This document shows positions 56,359 to 64,000 of a stretch of 64,000 bases of DNA, one piece after another; position 1 is the first letter of the stretch, and the number at the start of each line of letters is the position of its first letter. The notes below the pieces were generated by a model that was not told the DNA's origin, searched no databases, and was given only the letters and a program-made list of their open reading frames with translations. Source of the DNA: Devosia equisanguinis (GTDB taxonomy: Bacteria; Pseudomonadota; Alphaproteobacteria; Rhizobiales; Devosiaceae); the NCBI RefSeq assembly GCF_900631955.1, contig NZ_UZWD01000023.1:62001-126000 (forward strand), written 5' to 3'. The translations under genes were made by a program, and so were the position numbers.

Positions 56359-56819
56359 TGGCCCGAAAGCCGGTTATCCTCGACACCAATCTCTTGCTTT
56401 TGCTGGTGGTTGGCGAGACCGACAAGGCAATGGTCGATCGGCACAGGCGCTTGCAGATTTACACTCTGGAGGACTTTGTCTGGGTGAGGCAGCAAGTAAA
56501 CGCGTCAGCCGGACTGATCCTCTGCCCAAATATCATAACCGAGACCTCTAACCTGATCAGATACAGTTCCAATCGGGACGCTATTGCCATCGCAGAGCTC
56601 TTCAAAATTGTCGTTGGACAATTTGACGAGACCTATGTCCCCTCGACATCGGCGGTTCAACGTCAAGAGCACGGTCGGCTTGGCGTCACAGACTCGGTCC
56701 TGCTTATCCTCGCGAACAGCATGGCCCAGTTGATAACGGACGATCTTGATCTGGCCCTCGCTGCAGACCGTGCAGGTGCGGATGTGATCAACTACAACCA
56801 CATCCGCGACAATCGCTAG
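56358..56819 (+). CDS. PIN-domain ribonuclease-like protein (putative toxin)
   Basis: A 153-residue PIN-fold protein. The acidic active site can be traced: Asp9 in [11 protein letters not shown], Glu62 in IITETSNLI, Asp112 in LGVTDSVLL and Asp128/129 or 131 in LITDDLDLA. It is longer than typical VapC (about 130) because of an insertion near 35-50 ([12 protein letters not shown]). Coupled to the preceding 93-residue gene and lower in GC than its neighbours. Likely an RNase; whether it is a toxin, a defence effector or something else is open. It converges on grpE with a four-base overlap. Confidence 0.82.
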   Translation: MARKPVILDTNLLLLLVVGETDKAMVDRHRRLQIYTLEDFVWVRQQVNASAGLILCPNIITETSNLIRYSSNRDAIAIAELFKIVVGQFDETYVPSTSAVQRQEHGRLGVTDSVLLILANSMAQLITDDLDLALAADRAGADVINYNHIRDNR

Positions 56820-57409
56820 GCGCTCTTGTCGACGCCGTCGCCTTCGGGGGCCGGGGCCGGCTGGGCGGCGCCGCCCTTGGCAACGCCGACCATGGCGGGA
56901 CGCAGCACGCGGTCGCCGATGGCAAAGCCTTCCTGCACCACCTGCACCACCGTGCCTTCGGGCACATTGGGATTGGGCACTTCGAACATGGCCTGGTGCT
57001 TGTGCGGATCGAACTTCTGGCCGGCGGCCTCGATCTGCTTGACGCCATGCTTGGCTAGGAGGCGCTGGGTCTCGCGCTCGGCCAGCTCGATGCCTTCGAT
57101 CAGGCTCTTGAGCGTGCCTTCGGCGGTTTCGCGCACCTCGTTGGGAATGACCAGCAGCGCCCGGCTCAAGGCGTCGGTGGCGCTCAGCATGTCGCGGGCA
57201 AAGCCGGCAATGGCATAGGAGCGGGTATCGGCCACGTCGCGCTCGGTACGTTTGCGCAGGTTTTCCATCTCGGCGATGGTGCGCAGCACGCGATCCCTAA
57301 GCTCGCTATTTTCGGCCCGCAGTGCCTCGACAGGATCCACTTCGGGTGTGTCGGCCACCGGGATTTCGTTTTCCGGCGTTTCGCCTTGGGCGGCGTTCTC
57401 GTCGCTCAT
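56816..57409 (-). CDS. grpE: Nucleotide exchange factor GrpE
   Basis: A 197-residue DnaK cochaperone. An acidic N-terminal tail is followed by the long dimer coiled coil (about 28-85) with [14 protein letters not shown]. The beta domain has [30 protein letters not shown] and [14 protein letters not shown], the GrpE signature. A Pro/Ala/Glu tail ends the protein. It follows hrcA by 84 bases. Confidence 0.96.
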   Translation of the reverse strand: MSDENAAQGETPENEIPVADTPEVDPVEALRAENSELRDRVLRTIAEMENLRKRTERDVADTRSYAIAGFARDMLSATDALSRALLVIPNEVRETAEGTLKSLIEGIELAERETQRLLAKHGVKQIEAAGQKFDPHKHQAMFEVPNPNVPEGTVVQVVQEGFAIGDRVLRPAMVGVAKGGAAQPAPAPEGDGVDKSA

Positions 57410-57493
57410 GTCGTCTCCATCCGCAGGGATTAAGGGTGTTGACCAGCCATATCGGCCAATGGCGACACTATTTCAAGCCTTGGGGCTGCACGC

Positions 57494-58570
57494 TCAGCGC
57501 TTGCGCGACATCATCGCTGAAATCACATGGGCGGTATAATCGACCACCGGGACGATGCGGGCATAGTTGAGCCGCGTCGGACCGATCACGCCGAGGACGC
57601 CCACCACCTTGTCATTGGCGTCCTTATAGGGGCTGAGAATCACCGAGGAGCCGGAAAGCGAGAACAGCTTGTTTTCCGATCCGATGAAGATGCGCACGCC
57701 CTGAGCGCGCTCGGCATCGCCCAGAAGCTCGAGCAGCCCGTCCTTGCTTTCCAGCTCATCGAACAATTGCCGCATCCGCGCGAGCTCGTCGCTGGCCATG
57801 GTGTCGTTGATGAGATTGGCGCGTCCCCGCACGATCACCGTGGGCGCCACATTGCCCTTCTGCTCGACCAGGGTGGCGATCCCCGCATCCACCAGCTTCT
57901 GCGTCAATTCATCGAGCTCGGCGCGCTGCTCGGCGCGGCGTTCTCCCAAAACCTTGCGGGCTTCGGTGAGGGTCCGTCCGACGACATAATTGGCGAGATA
58001 ATTGCTCGCCTGCTGCAGGGCGCTGGCGGTGAAGCCCGGCGGCAGCTCCATGATGCGGTTTTCCACCTGGCCGTCTTCGCCGACCAGTACCGCCATAGCC
58101 CTGGTGGCATCGAGCCGCACGAAATCGATGTGGCGCAGCACCATGTCGGCCTTGCTGGCGATCACCACCCCGGCGCCATGGCTGAGACCGGACAAGAGCG
58201 CGCTGGCCTCGGTCAGCAGGTCCTCGACCTGCCCGCGGCTGGCCGGGCCCTCCATCTGCCGGGCGATCTGGCTGCGCTCGCTTTCGTCCACCGCGCCCAC
58301 TTCGAGCATCGAATCAACGAAAAAGCGCAGGCCCTGCTGGGTCGGAGCGCGGCCGGCCGAGGTGTGCGGCGCCGCGATCAGCCCCAGATCCTCGAGATCG
58401 GCCATCACATTGCGCACCGAGGCCGGCGACAATTCCACCTGCAGCATGCGCGAGAGATCGCGGGAGCCCACCGGCATGCCGGTGTCGAGATAGCGCTCCA
58501 CCAGCCGCCGGAAAATGTCCTGGCTGCGGCTGTTGAGGGCGGAAAGGAAATCTTCGGCCGGCCTGTTCAT
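57494..58570 (-). CDS. hrcA: Heat-inducible transcription repressor HrcA
   Basis: A 358-residue winged-helix repressor that binds CIRCE elements. The DNA-binding domain is about 10-85 (MPVGSRDLSRMLQVELSPASVRNVMADLEDLGLI). A GAF-like middle domain and the C-terminal VLGVIGPTRLNYARIVPVVDYTA follow. No CIRCE element (TTAGCACTC-N9-GAGTGCTAA) is visible near hrcA, grpE or dnaK here, so its target is probably groESL elsewhere. Confidence 0.96.
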   Translation of the reverse strand: MNRPAEDFLSALNSRSQDIFRRLVERYLDTGMPVGSRDLSRMLQVELSPASVRNVMADLEDLGLIAAPHTSAGRAPTQQGLRFFVDSMLEVGAVDESERSQIARQMEGPASRGQVEDLLTEASALLSGLSHGAGVVIASKADMVLRHIDFVRLDATRAMAVLVGEDGQVENRIMELPPGFTASALQQASNYLANYVVGRTLTEARKVLGERRAEQRAELDELTQKLVDAGIATLVEQKGNVAPTVIVRGRANLINDTMASDELARMRQLFDELESKDGLLELLGDAERAQGVRIFIGSENKLFSLSGSSVILSPYKDANDKVVGVLGVIGPTRLNYARIVPVVDYTAHVISAMMSRKR

Positions 58571-58709
58571 GGTGTTTGGATAAAATCGTCCACTTTAACC
58601 CTGCCCTCTCATTTAGGGCCTTCCTCCCCAGCCGCCAAGCGCCCGGTGCTTGTGAGCGGGGACGAGGAGGGTTAAGAGGCGGTTAATAGCAATTTTGCAT
58701 GGAATGATG

Positions 58710-59426
58710 ATGCGGCCTTCCGGACGTGACCCGAGCCAGATGCGGGCAGTGACCCTCGAACGCAATGTGGCCATGAAGGCCGAAGGCTCCTGCCTTGTCG
58801 CCTTCGGCAATACCAAGGTCCTGTGCACGGCATCGGTCGAAACCAGCGTACCGGGCTGGCTGCGCGGCAAGGGCAAGGGCTGGGTCACCGCCGAATATGG
58901 CATGCTGCCCCGCGCCACCGGCAGCCGCACCCGCCGCGAGGCTACGGCCGGCAAGCAGTCCGGCCGCACCCAGGAAATCCAGCGCCTGATCGGCCGCTCG
59001 CTGCGTGCCGTGGTCGATCTCGAAGCCCTTGGCGAAGTCCAGATTACCCTGGACTGCGACGTGCTCGAAGCCGATGGCGGCACGCGCACCGCCTCGATCA
59101 CCGGCGCCTATGTGGCTTTGGCCGACGCGATTCGGTGGATGGAAGAGCGCAAGCTGACCAAGGGCCCGGCCCTGACGGATTCGGTCGCCGCCATTTCCTG
59201 CGGCATCTATCGCGGTACCCCGGTGCTCGATCTCGACTATCTCGAAGACGTCGAAGCGGAGACCGACGCCAATTTCGTCATGACCGGTTCGGGCAAATTC
59301 GTCGAAATCCAGGGCACCGCCGAAGGCGCGCCCTTCGATCGCGATGAATTGAACGCCCTGATGGCGCTGGCCGAACAGGGCATCGGCGAGCTCTCGGAAA
59401 TGCAGAAGGCGGCTCTGGGCGGATGA
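58710..59426 (+). CDS. rph: Ribonuclease PH
   Basis: A 238-residue phosphorolytic 3' exoribonuclease that trims t[21 protein letters not shown] is the usual start; two in-frame ATGs just before it also exist. [50 protein letters not shown] (phosphate site) and [23 protein letters not shown] are conserved. Divergent from hrcA and upstream of rdgB, the usual rhizobial order. Confidence 0.96.
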   Translation: MRPSGRDPSQMRAVTLERNVAMKAEGSCLVAFGNTKVLCTASVETSVPGWLRGKGKGWVTAEYGMLPRATGSRTRREATAGKQSGRTQEIQRLIGRSLRAVVDLEALGEVQITLDCDVLEADGGTRTASITGAYVALADAIRWMEERKLTKGPALTDSVAAISCGIYRGTPVLDLDYLEDVEAETDANFVMTGSGKFVEIQGTAEGAPFDRDELNALMALAEQGIGELSEMQKAALGG

Positions 59427-59442
59427 TGTTCTGGAACAAAAC

Positions 59443-59558
59443 TCCCTCATCCGGCGCTGTGGGCCACCTTCTCCCCAAGCGGGAGAAGAATGGTTCAGCG
59501 CGCGCCTCTTATTCCTCTCCCTCTCGGGGAGAGGGTGCCCGAAGGGCGGGTGAGGGGG
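59443..59558. repeat. Composite palindromic intergenic repeat
   Basis: Starts CTCCCTCATCCGGCGCT and ends GGCGGGTGAGGGGG, with inner hairpins CTTCTCCC/GGGAGAAG and CCTCTCCC/GGGGAGAGG. Same family as the second half of 50798-50910. Lies between rph and rdgB. Confidence 0.75.
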
Positions 59559-59622
59559 ATTTCACCGAACACGATTGCCCGATCTGGAACGATATCCAGC
59601 GCGCCCTCGATGGAGCCAGCAA

Positions 59623-60267
59623 ATGAGCCTACCCCGTCTGCGCGCCGGTAATCGCCTCGTCATCGCCACCCACAATGCCGGCAAGCTCACCGAATTCCGC
59701 GAGCTGTTCGCCCCGTTCGGGCTCGATCTGGTTTCCGCCGGCGAACTGGGCCTGCCCGAGCCGGACGAAACCGGCACCACCTTTGCCGAAAATGCCCGCA
59801 CCAAGGCCCATGCCGCCGCCAAGGGCGCCAATATGCTGGCGCTCAGCGACGATAGCGGCCTCTGCGTCGATGCGCTCAATGGCGAGCCGGGCGTCTATAC
59901 CGCCGACTGGGCCGGCGTGCCGCGCGATTTTGGCCATGCCATGAAGCGCGTCGAGGATGCGCTGCAGGCGGCAGGGGCCAATTCACCTGGCCAGCGCCGC
60001 GCCTCATTCAATGCCACGCTCTGCCTCGCCCATCCCGATGGACGCGACGTGCTCTATGTCGGCAAATGCGACGGCACCTTGGTCTGGCCGCCGCGCGGCG
60101 CGATGGGCCATGGCTATGATCCCATGTTCATGCCCGATGGCTATGACATCACCTTCGGCGAAATGGCCGCCGAAACCAAGCATTCCTGGTCGCCGGGACA
60201 GAGCGGGCTCTCCCACCGCGCCCGGGCTTTTGCCCAGTTCGTCGAAAACCAGATCGATCATGGGTGA
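59623..60267 (+). CDS. rdgB: XTP/dITP pyrophosphatase (RdgB/HAM1)
   Basis: A 214-residue house-cleaning enzyme that removes dITP and XTP. The start [25 protein letters not shown] contains the ATHNAGK nucleotide motif. [26 protein letters not shown] carries the catalytic acids, and [25 protein letters not shown] is the C-terminal signature. Downstream of rph, as in related genomes. Confidence 0.95.
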   Translation: MSLPRLRAGNRLVIATHNAGKLTEFRELFAPFGLDLVSAGELGLPEPDETGTTFAENARTKAHAAAKGANMLALSDDSGLCVDALNGEPGVYTADWAGVPRDFGHAMKRVEDALQAAGANSPGQRRASFNATLCLAHPDGRDVLYVGKCDGTLVWPPRGAMGHGYDPMFMPDGYDITFGEMAAETKHSWSPGQSGLSHRARAFAQFVENQIDHG

Positions 60268-60301
60268 TTTGGGGATGATTGCAGCGCTGGAGGCTCTTGC
60301 G

Positions 60302-60410
60302 CCTCCTTCCCCCTTGAGGGGAGGGACCGAGGGAGGGGGTCCATCAGTGAACCACTGCACCACCCCCCACCCCAACCCTCCCCCTCAAGGGGGGAGGGAG
60401 CGCAAGAGCC
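60302..60410. repeat. C-rich/G-rich palindromic intergenic element
   Basis: Two hairpins, CCTTCCCCCTTGAGGGGAGG (about 60304-60323) and CCCTCCCCC/GGGGGGAGGG (about 60376-60399), in the 213-base gap between rdgB and the convergent dehydrogenase gene. Related to 32893 and 44028. Confidence 0.7.
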
Positions 60411-60480
60411 GAAGCCGGTTGCTTCCAGATACGCCCGACGTAAACACTTCTCGTCTCTGGAACAGGATGGGTGACGCGCG

Positions 60481-61608
60481 TTAGTATACCACCACCGAGC
60501 GGATGCTTTCGCCTGAATGCATCATGTCGAAACCCTTGTTGATGTCCTCGAGGCGCAGGGTGTGGGTGATCATGGGGTCGATTTCGATCTTGCCGTCGAG
60601 ATACCAGTCCACGATCTTCGGCACGTCGGTGCGGCCCTTGGCGCCGCCGAAGGCGGTGCCCATCCAGGTGCGGCCAGTGACCAGCTGGAACGGGCGCGTA
60701 GAGATCTCCTGCCCTGCCCCGGCCACGCCGATGACAACCGATTTGCCCCAGCCACGATGGGCGCTTTCGAGCGCCTGACGCATAACCTTGGTGTTACCGG
60801 TGCAGTCGAATGTGTAATCGGCGCCGCCGATGAGATCGCCACGACGCTTGGTGAGGTTGACGAGGTACGGGACGACATCGCCGTCGATTTCGCTGGGATT
60901 GACGAAATGGGTCATGCCGAAGCGCTCGCCCCATTCCTTCTTGGCATTGTTGAGATCGACGCCGATGATCATGTCGGCGCCGGCCAGGCGCAGGCCCTGG
61001 ATGACATTGAGGCCGATGCCGCCGAGACCGAAGACCACGGCGGTAGAGCCGATCTCGACCTTGGCCGTATTGATCACCGCGCCAATGCCGGTGGTGACGC
61101 CGCAGCCCACATAGCAGACCTTGTCGAAGGCAGCGGCCGCGTCGATCTTGGCCACGGCGATTTCGGGCATGACAGTGTGGTTGGCGAAGGTCGAGCAGCC
61201 CATATAGTGGAAGATCGGCTTGCCCTCGAAGGAGAAACGAGACGTGCCATCGGGCATCAGCCCCTGCCCCTGCGTCGCGCGGATGGCGGTGCAGAGATTG
61301 GTCTTGCCGGAGCGGCAGGAATAGCACTCGCGGCATTCGGGCGTGTAGAGCGGAATAACGTGGTCGCCCTTCTTGAGGCTGGTCACCCCGGGGCCGACAT
61401 CGACCACGACACCAGCGCCCTCATGGCCCAGGATCGAGGGAAACAGGCCCTCGGGATCAGCGCCCGAAAGCGTAAAATCGTCGGTGTGGCAAATGCCGGT
61501 GGCCTTGATCTCGATGAGAACTTCGCCAGCCTTAGGGCCCTCCAGATCCACTTCGACGATTTCGAGCGGCTTACCGGCAGCAAAGGCGACGGCGGCGCGG
61601 GTCTTCAT
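60481..61608 (-). CDS. frmA: S-(hydroxymethyl)glutathione dehydrogenase / class III alcohol dehydrogenase
   Basis: A 375-residue zinc enzyme oxidising the glutathione-formaldehyde adduct; it can also reduce S-nitrosoglutathione. [25 protein letters not shown] is the start. Catalytic zinc ligands are Cys in ATGICHTD and His in LGHEGAG; structural zinc has four Cys in [15 protein letters not shown]. The NAD loop is [12 protein letters not shown]. No formylglutathione hydrolase gene is next to it. Confidence 0.96.
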   Translation of the reverse strand: MKTRAAVAFAAGKPLEIVEVDLEGPKAGEVLIEIKATGICHTDDFTLSGADPEGLFPSILGHEGAGVVVDVGPGVTSLKKGDHVIPLYTPECRECYSCRSGKTNLCTAIRATQGQGLMPDGTSRFSFEGKPIFHYMGCSTFANHTVMPEIAVAKIDAAAAFDKVCYVGCGVTTGIGAVINTAKVEIGSTAVVFGLGGIGLNVIQGLRLAGADMIIGVDLNNAKKEWGERFGMTHFVNPSEIDGDVVPYLVNLTKRRGDLIGGADYTFDCTGNTKVMRQALESAHRGWGKSVVIGVAGAGQEISTRPFQLVTGRTWMGTAFGGAKGRTDVPKIVDWYLDGKIEIDPMITHTLRLEDINKGFDMMHSGESIRSVVVY

Positions 61609-61668
61609 GGGATTCGGCTCCTTGTTCGTTTTGCCCAAGGTTTGCCATGGTGCGCGCCGAGCGGCAAC

Positions 61669-62286
61669 TCACATGCCGCCCACCGATACCGCCACATTGA
61701 CCGTCGCGGCCACGATCACCGTGTTGAAGAAGAAGGCGAAGATGGAGTGGATCAGCACCACCTTGCGCATTTCATTCTTGGTGATCGCTACGTCGGCTAC
61801 CTGCGCGGTCATGCCGATCACATAGGCGAAATAGAGAAAGGCCAGCCCATCCGGCTCAGCCTTGCCCGGAAAATCCAGCCCGCCGCCCTCAGCTTCGTAG
61901 AATTCATAGGCATAGTGATAGGTGGCCAGCATGTGGACGACGAACCAGCCCAGAACCACCGCGACAATGCTGAGCGAAAGCTGCAAAGCCCCTGCCTTGC
62001 CGCCGGAATTGACCACCTGGAACAGCGAGACCACGCAGACCCCGACGATCAGTGCGGTGATGAGGAAGATCGCGACGACAGGCGCATCTTCCTGATCGGC
62101 ATGCTGCCGCAGGAAGCTCGCCGACATCTTGGGGAGGCGCCGAAAGGCCTGGACAAGGTAGGAGGCAAAGAAGGCGATCGCCGAAATCGTCACCGCCCAG
62201 CCAGGCACCAGCACCAGGCTGGCCACGGCGACCACGAGGCCTATGGCGATCGAGACATAGAAGGCGTGAAAGCGGCGGCGGACCAT
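61669..62286 (-). CDS. DUF1345 family membrane protein
   Basis: A 205-residue protein with five or six hydrophobic segments. MVRRRFHAFYVSI is the start used; ATGs at 62328 or a GTG at 62370 would add up to 28 residues. The DUF1345 core VVHMLATYHYAYEFYEAEGGGLDFPG, FLYFAYVIGMTAQVADVAI and NTVIVAATVNV is clear. Function unknown. Confidence 0.85.
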   Translation of the reverse strand: MVRRRFHAFYVSIAIGLVVAVASLVLVPGWAVTISAIAFFASYLVQAFRRLPKMSASFLRQHADQEDAPVVAIFLITALIVGVCVVSLFQVVNSGGKAGALQLSLSIVAVVLGWFVVHMLATYHYAYEFYEAEGGGLDFPGKAEPDGLAFLYFAYVIGMTAQVADVAITKNEMRKVVLIHSIFAFFFNTVIVAATVNVAVSVGGM

Positions 62287-62377
62287 ATCGGCATCCCGGA
62301 AGCACTGGGCGCAAGAGAGCAGGACCATAGGCCGCCTGTCCAGCCCCGGCGGCATCGGGGTGTGCAGCACCCCAAGC

Positions 62378-63160
62378 CTAGATGGCGATGGCGCCGGGGC
62401 CGGGTTTGGCGCCGGGCGGCACTTTGCCCATGATGATCATGCCCAAAACCTCGTCCTTGGTGACATCGGAGGTTTTCGCTTCGCCCACGACCTTGCCGTT
62501 CTTCATCACCACGACGCGATCGGCCAGATCGAAGACGTCGTGGATGTCGTGGCTGATGAGGAAGATGCCGATCCCCTCGGATTTGAGCTGCTTGATCAGC
62601 TCGCCCACCTGCGCGGTTTCCTGCGGCCCCAGGGACGCGGTGGGTTCGTCCATGATCAGAATACGGGCATCGAACAGGATGGCGCGGGCGATGGCGACGG
62701 ACTGACGCTGGCCGCCGGAAAGCGCCTTTACCGGTTCCTTGAAGCGGCGGAAATTGGGATTGAGCCGCCCCATGACCTCCCGGGCCCGCGATTCCATCGC
62801 CGCATCGTCGAGCGTGCCGAGCGGGGTGATCATCTCGCGCCCGAGGAACAGATTGGCGGCGGCATCGACATTGTCGGCCACGGCCAGCTGCTGATAGACG
62901 GTCTCGATCCCATAGGCCTTGGCGTCGCGGGGATTGTTGATCGCGGCGGCCTCGCCATTGATGCGGATATCGCCGCTGTCGCGCTTATAGGCGCCCGAGA
63001 GAATCTTGATCAGCGTCGACTTGCCGGCGCCATTGTGGCCGAGCAGGCCGACGACCTCGCCGCGATGCAGCGAGATGGAGGCGTGATCGACCGCCCGAAT
63101 GCCCCCGAAGGAGATCGAGATGTCGGTCATTTCGACGAGGGGCGTAGTGGTGTCCAGCAT
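62378..63160 (-). CDS. frcA: Sugar ABC transporter ATP-binding protein (FrcA-like)
   Basis: A 260-residue single-domain ATPase of a carbohydrate (CUT2) importer. Walker [10 protein letters not shown] (about 41-49), Q-loop YQQLAVADN, signature LSGGQRQ, Walker [12 protein letters not shown], switch His in LISHD. CUT2 systems usually have a double ATPase; this one-domain form is typical of the FrcBCA fructose/ribose system of rhizobia. The sugar is not certain. Preceded by the permease gene with an 11-base gap. Confidence 0.92.
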   Translation of the reverse strand: MLDTTTPLVEMTDISISFGGIRAVDHASISLHRGEVVGLLGHNGAGKSTLIKILSGAYKRDSGDIRINGEAAAINNPRDAKAYGIETVYQQLAVADNVDAAANLFLGREMITPLGTLDDAAMESRAREVMGRLNPNFRRFKEPVKALSGGQRQSVAIARAILFDARILIMDEPTASLGPQETAQVGELIKQLKSEGIGIFLISHDIHDVFDLADRVVVMKNGKVVGEAKTSDVTKDEVLGMIIMGKVPPGAKPGPGAIAI

Positions 63161-63171
63161 GGTTCGGACTC

Positions 63172-64000
63172 CTAATGCTTATTCCGGCGGTAGAGCGTGT
63201 CGAGCCACACCGCGAAGACCAGAACGATACCGACGACAATCGACTGCAGCGGGCTGTCCATGCCCATCAGCACCATGCCCGATTGCAGCGATTGCATGAC
63301 CAACGCGCCAAGAAGCGCCCCGGCAATCGTGCCGACACCGCCGGCCAGCGAGGTGCCGCCGATGACGGCCGCGGCGATGACATAGAGTTCGTCGAGCGTG
63401 CCCAGGGCATTGGTCGCGGCGTTGAGACGGGCGGTGGAAATGGCAGCGGCAATGGCGCACAGACCGCCCATCAGCATGAAAATCTTGACCGTGACCCAGC
63501 GGGTATTGATGCCGGCCAGCTCCGCCGCTTCGGGATTGCCGCCCATGGCATAGACATAGCGGCCGAAGCGGGTGCGGGTGGCGAGGAAGGTCATGGCGAC
63601 GCCGACGCCCAGCGCGATCAGCACCGGCACGGCAATGCCGTGGGCGATGAACAATCCGGAATCGGGAATGGCGAGATTGTTCGCCCGGGCATAAGTTTCG
63701 GCGATGCGCACCGGCCAGGGATAGGCATTGGCCACCCAGACCGCGGCGATGGTGATGCCGCAGCCGATGACGGCCAGCACGGCCTCGGCCCAGACCGGAC
63801 GCTGCGGGAAGTTAAAGCGTTCGCGCTGGCGGCGGCCGAAATAGAGGCCGGCGACAATGGCGGCGCAGGCGATGACCGCGACGACCCAGCTCCAGAAGGC
63901 CCCGATCGAGCCGGCCGGGCCACCACCCATCAGCTGGAAGGTCGAATCCATCGGCGCCACGGTGCGGCCAGCGGTGAACCACCAAGCGACACCGCGCCAG
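63172..64000 (-). CDS. Sugar ABC transporter permease (FrcC-like), C-terminal part
   Basis: The frame is open to the window edge; 276 codons are visible and the start lies outside. At least six hydrophobic segments follow a short cytoplasmic region with [42 protein letters not shown] is the CUT2 permease loop that contacts the ATPase, and [24 protein letters not shown] is the family signature. Partner of the FrcA-like ATPase. Confidence 0.92.
   Translation of the reverse strand, partial: WRGVAWWFTAGRTVAPMDSTFQLMGGGPAGSIGAFWSWVVAVIACAAIVAGLYFGRRQRERFNFPQRPVWAEAVLAVIGCGITIAAVWVANAYPWPVRIAETYARANNLAIPDSGLFIAHGIAVPVLIALGVGVAMTFLATRTRFGRYVYAMGGNPEAAELAGINTRWVTVKIFMLMGGLCAIAAAISTARLNAATNALGTLDELYVIAAAVIGGTSLAGGVGTIAGALLGALVMQSLQSGMVLMGMDSPLQSIVVGIVLVFAVWLDTLYRRNKH

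Noticed and set aside
57410-58709. CIRCE element controlling hrcA-grpE
   Set aside because: No TTAGCACTC-N9-GAGTGCTAA-like inverted repeat was found in the hrcA-grpE, hrcA-rph or dnaK upstream gaps.

Overview
The window is chromosomal DNA, high in GC, from an alphaproteobacterium. The gene order (secB, fxsA, Tim44-like, Smr, XRE, then hslU, hslV and hisB-H-A-F-E-coaA; parB, parA, rsmG, mnmG, mnmE, rho, hemJ, hemE on the other side), together with CtrA-type boxes, GANTC sites and rhizobial-type palindromic repeats, points to the Hyphomicrobiales. A Devosia-like genome is my best guess, but that is inference. Almost everything is core chromosome. No phage, IS element, CRISPR array or rRNA was seen.

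Layout. 1-2943: the end of an RND efflux operon (outer-membrane lipoprotein, periplasmic adaptor, inner-membrane pump cut by the window edge). 3109-12662: a nine-gene leftward operon that joins 3-hydroxybutyrate dehydrogenase, a complete branched-chain-type ABC importer, 3-oxoacid CoA-transferase and acetyl-CoA acetyltransferase. It is preceded by a sigma-54 promoter, two inverted-repeat activator sites and a sigma-54 activator gene. 12836-21080: tRNA-Ser, parB, parA, rsmG, mnmG, mnmE, rho and hemJ, with a cluster of parS sites. 22131-22556: hemE-maf intergenic region with the hallmarks of a Caulobacter-type replication origin. Genes run away from it on both sides: leftward genes are nearly all on the minus strand, and the first rightward genes are on the plus strand.

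22557-38343: maf-aroE-coaE-dnaQ, then secB/fxsA, the Tim44-like/Smr/XRE run, the HslUV protease, histidine biosynthesis with a small membrane protein inside it, coaA, dapB and gpmA. 38350-46682: mixed housekeeping and accessory genes (AI-2E permease, Ogt-like repair protein, nth, a TetR/DUF2214 divergent pair, a PfkB kinase, pyrF). 46740-58570: chaperone genes dnaJ, dnaK, grpE and hrcA, with unusual insertions: a HEYGH-type putative metallopeptidase between dnaK and dnaJ, and a lower-GC two-gene PIN-domain module next to grpE. 53611-56030: a fused PabB-PabC folate enzyme and a nicotinamidase. 58710-64000: rph, rdgB, glutathione-dependent formaldehyde dehydrogenase, DUF1345 and the end of a sugar ABC transporter.

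Most interesting items: the sigma-54-controlled ketone-body operon with its own ABC importer, the putative origin with two perfect TTAA-N7-TTAA boxes, the PIN module, the metallopeptidase that splits dnaK from dnaJ, and a 582-base structured gap between hslV and hisB. Intergenic repeats fall into at least three palindromic families. Functions come from motif recognition by eye. No database search was possible.
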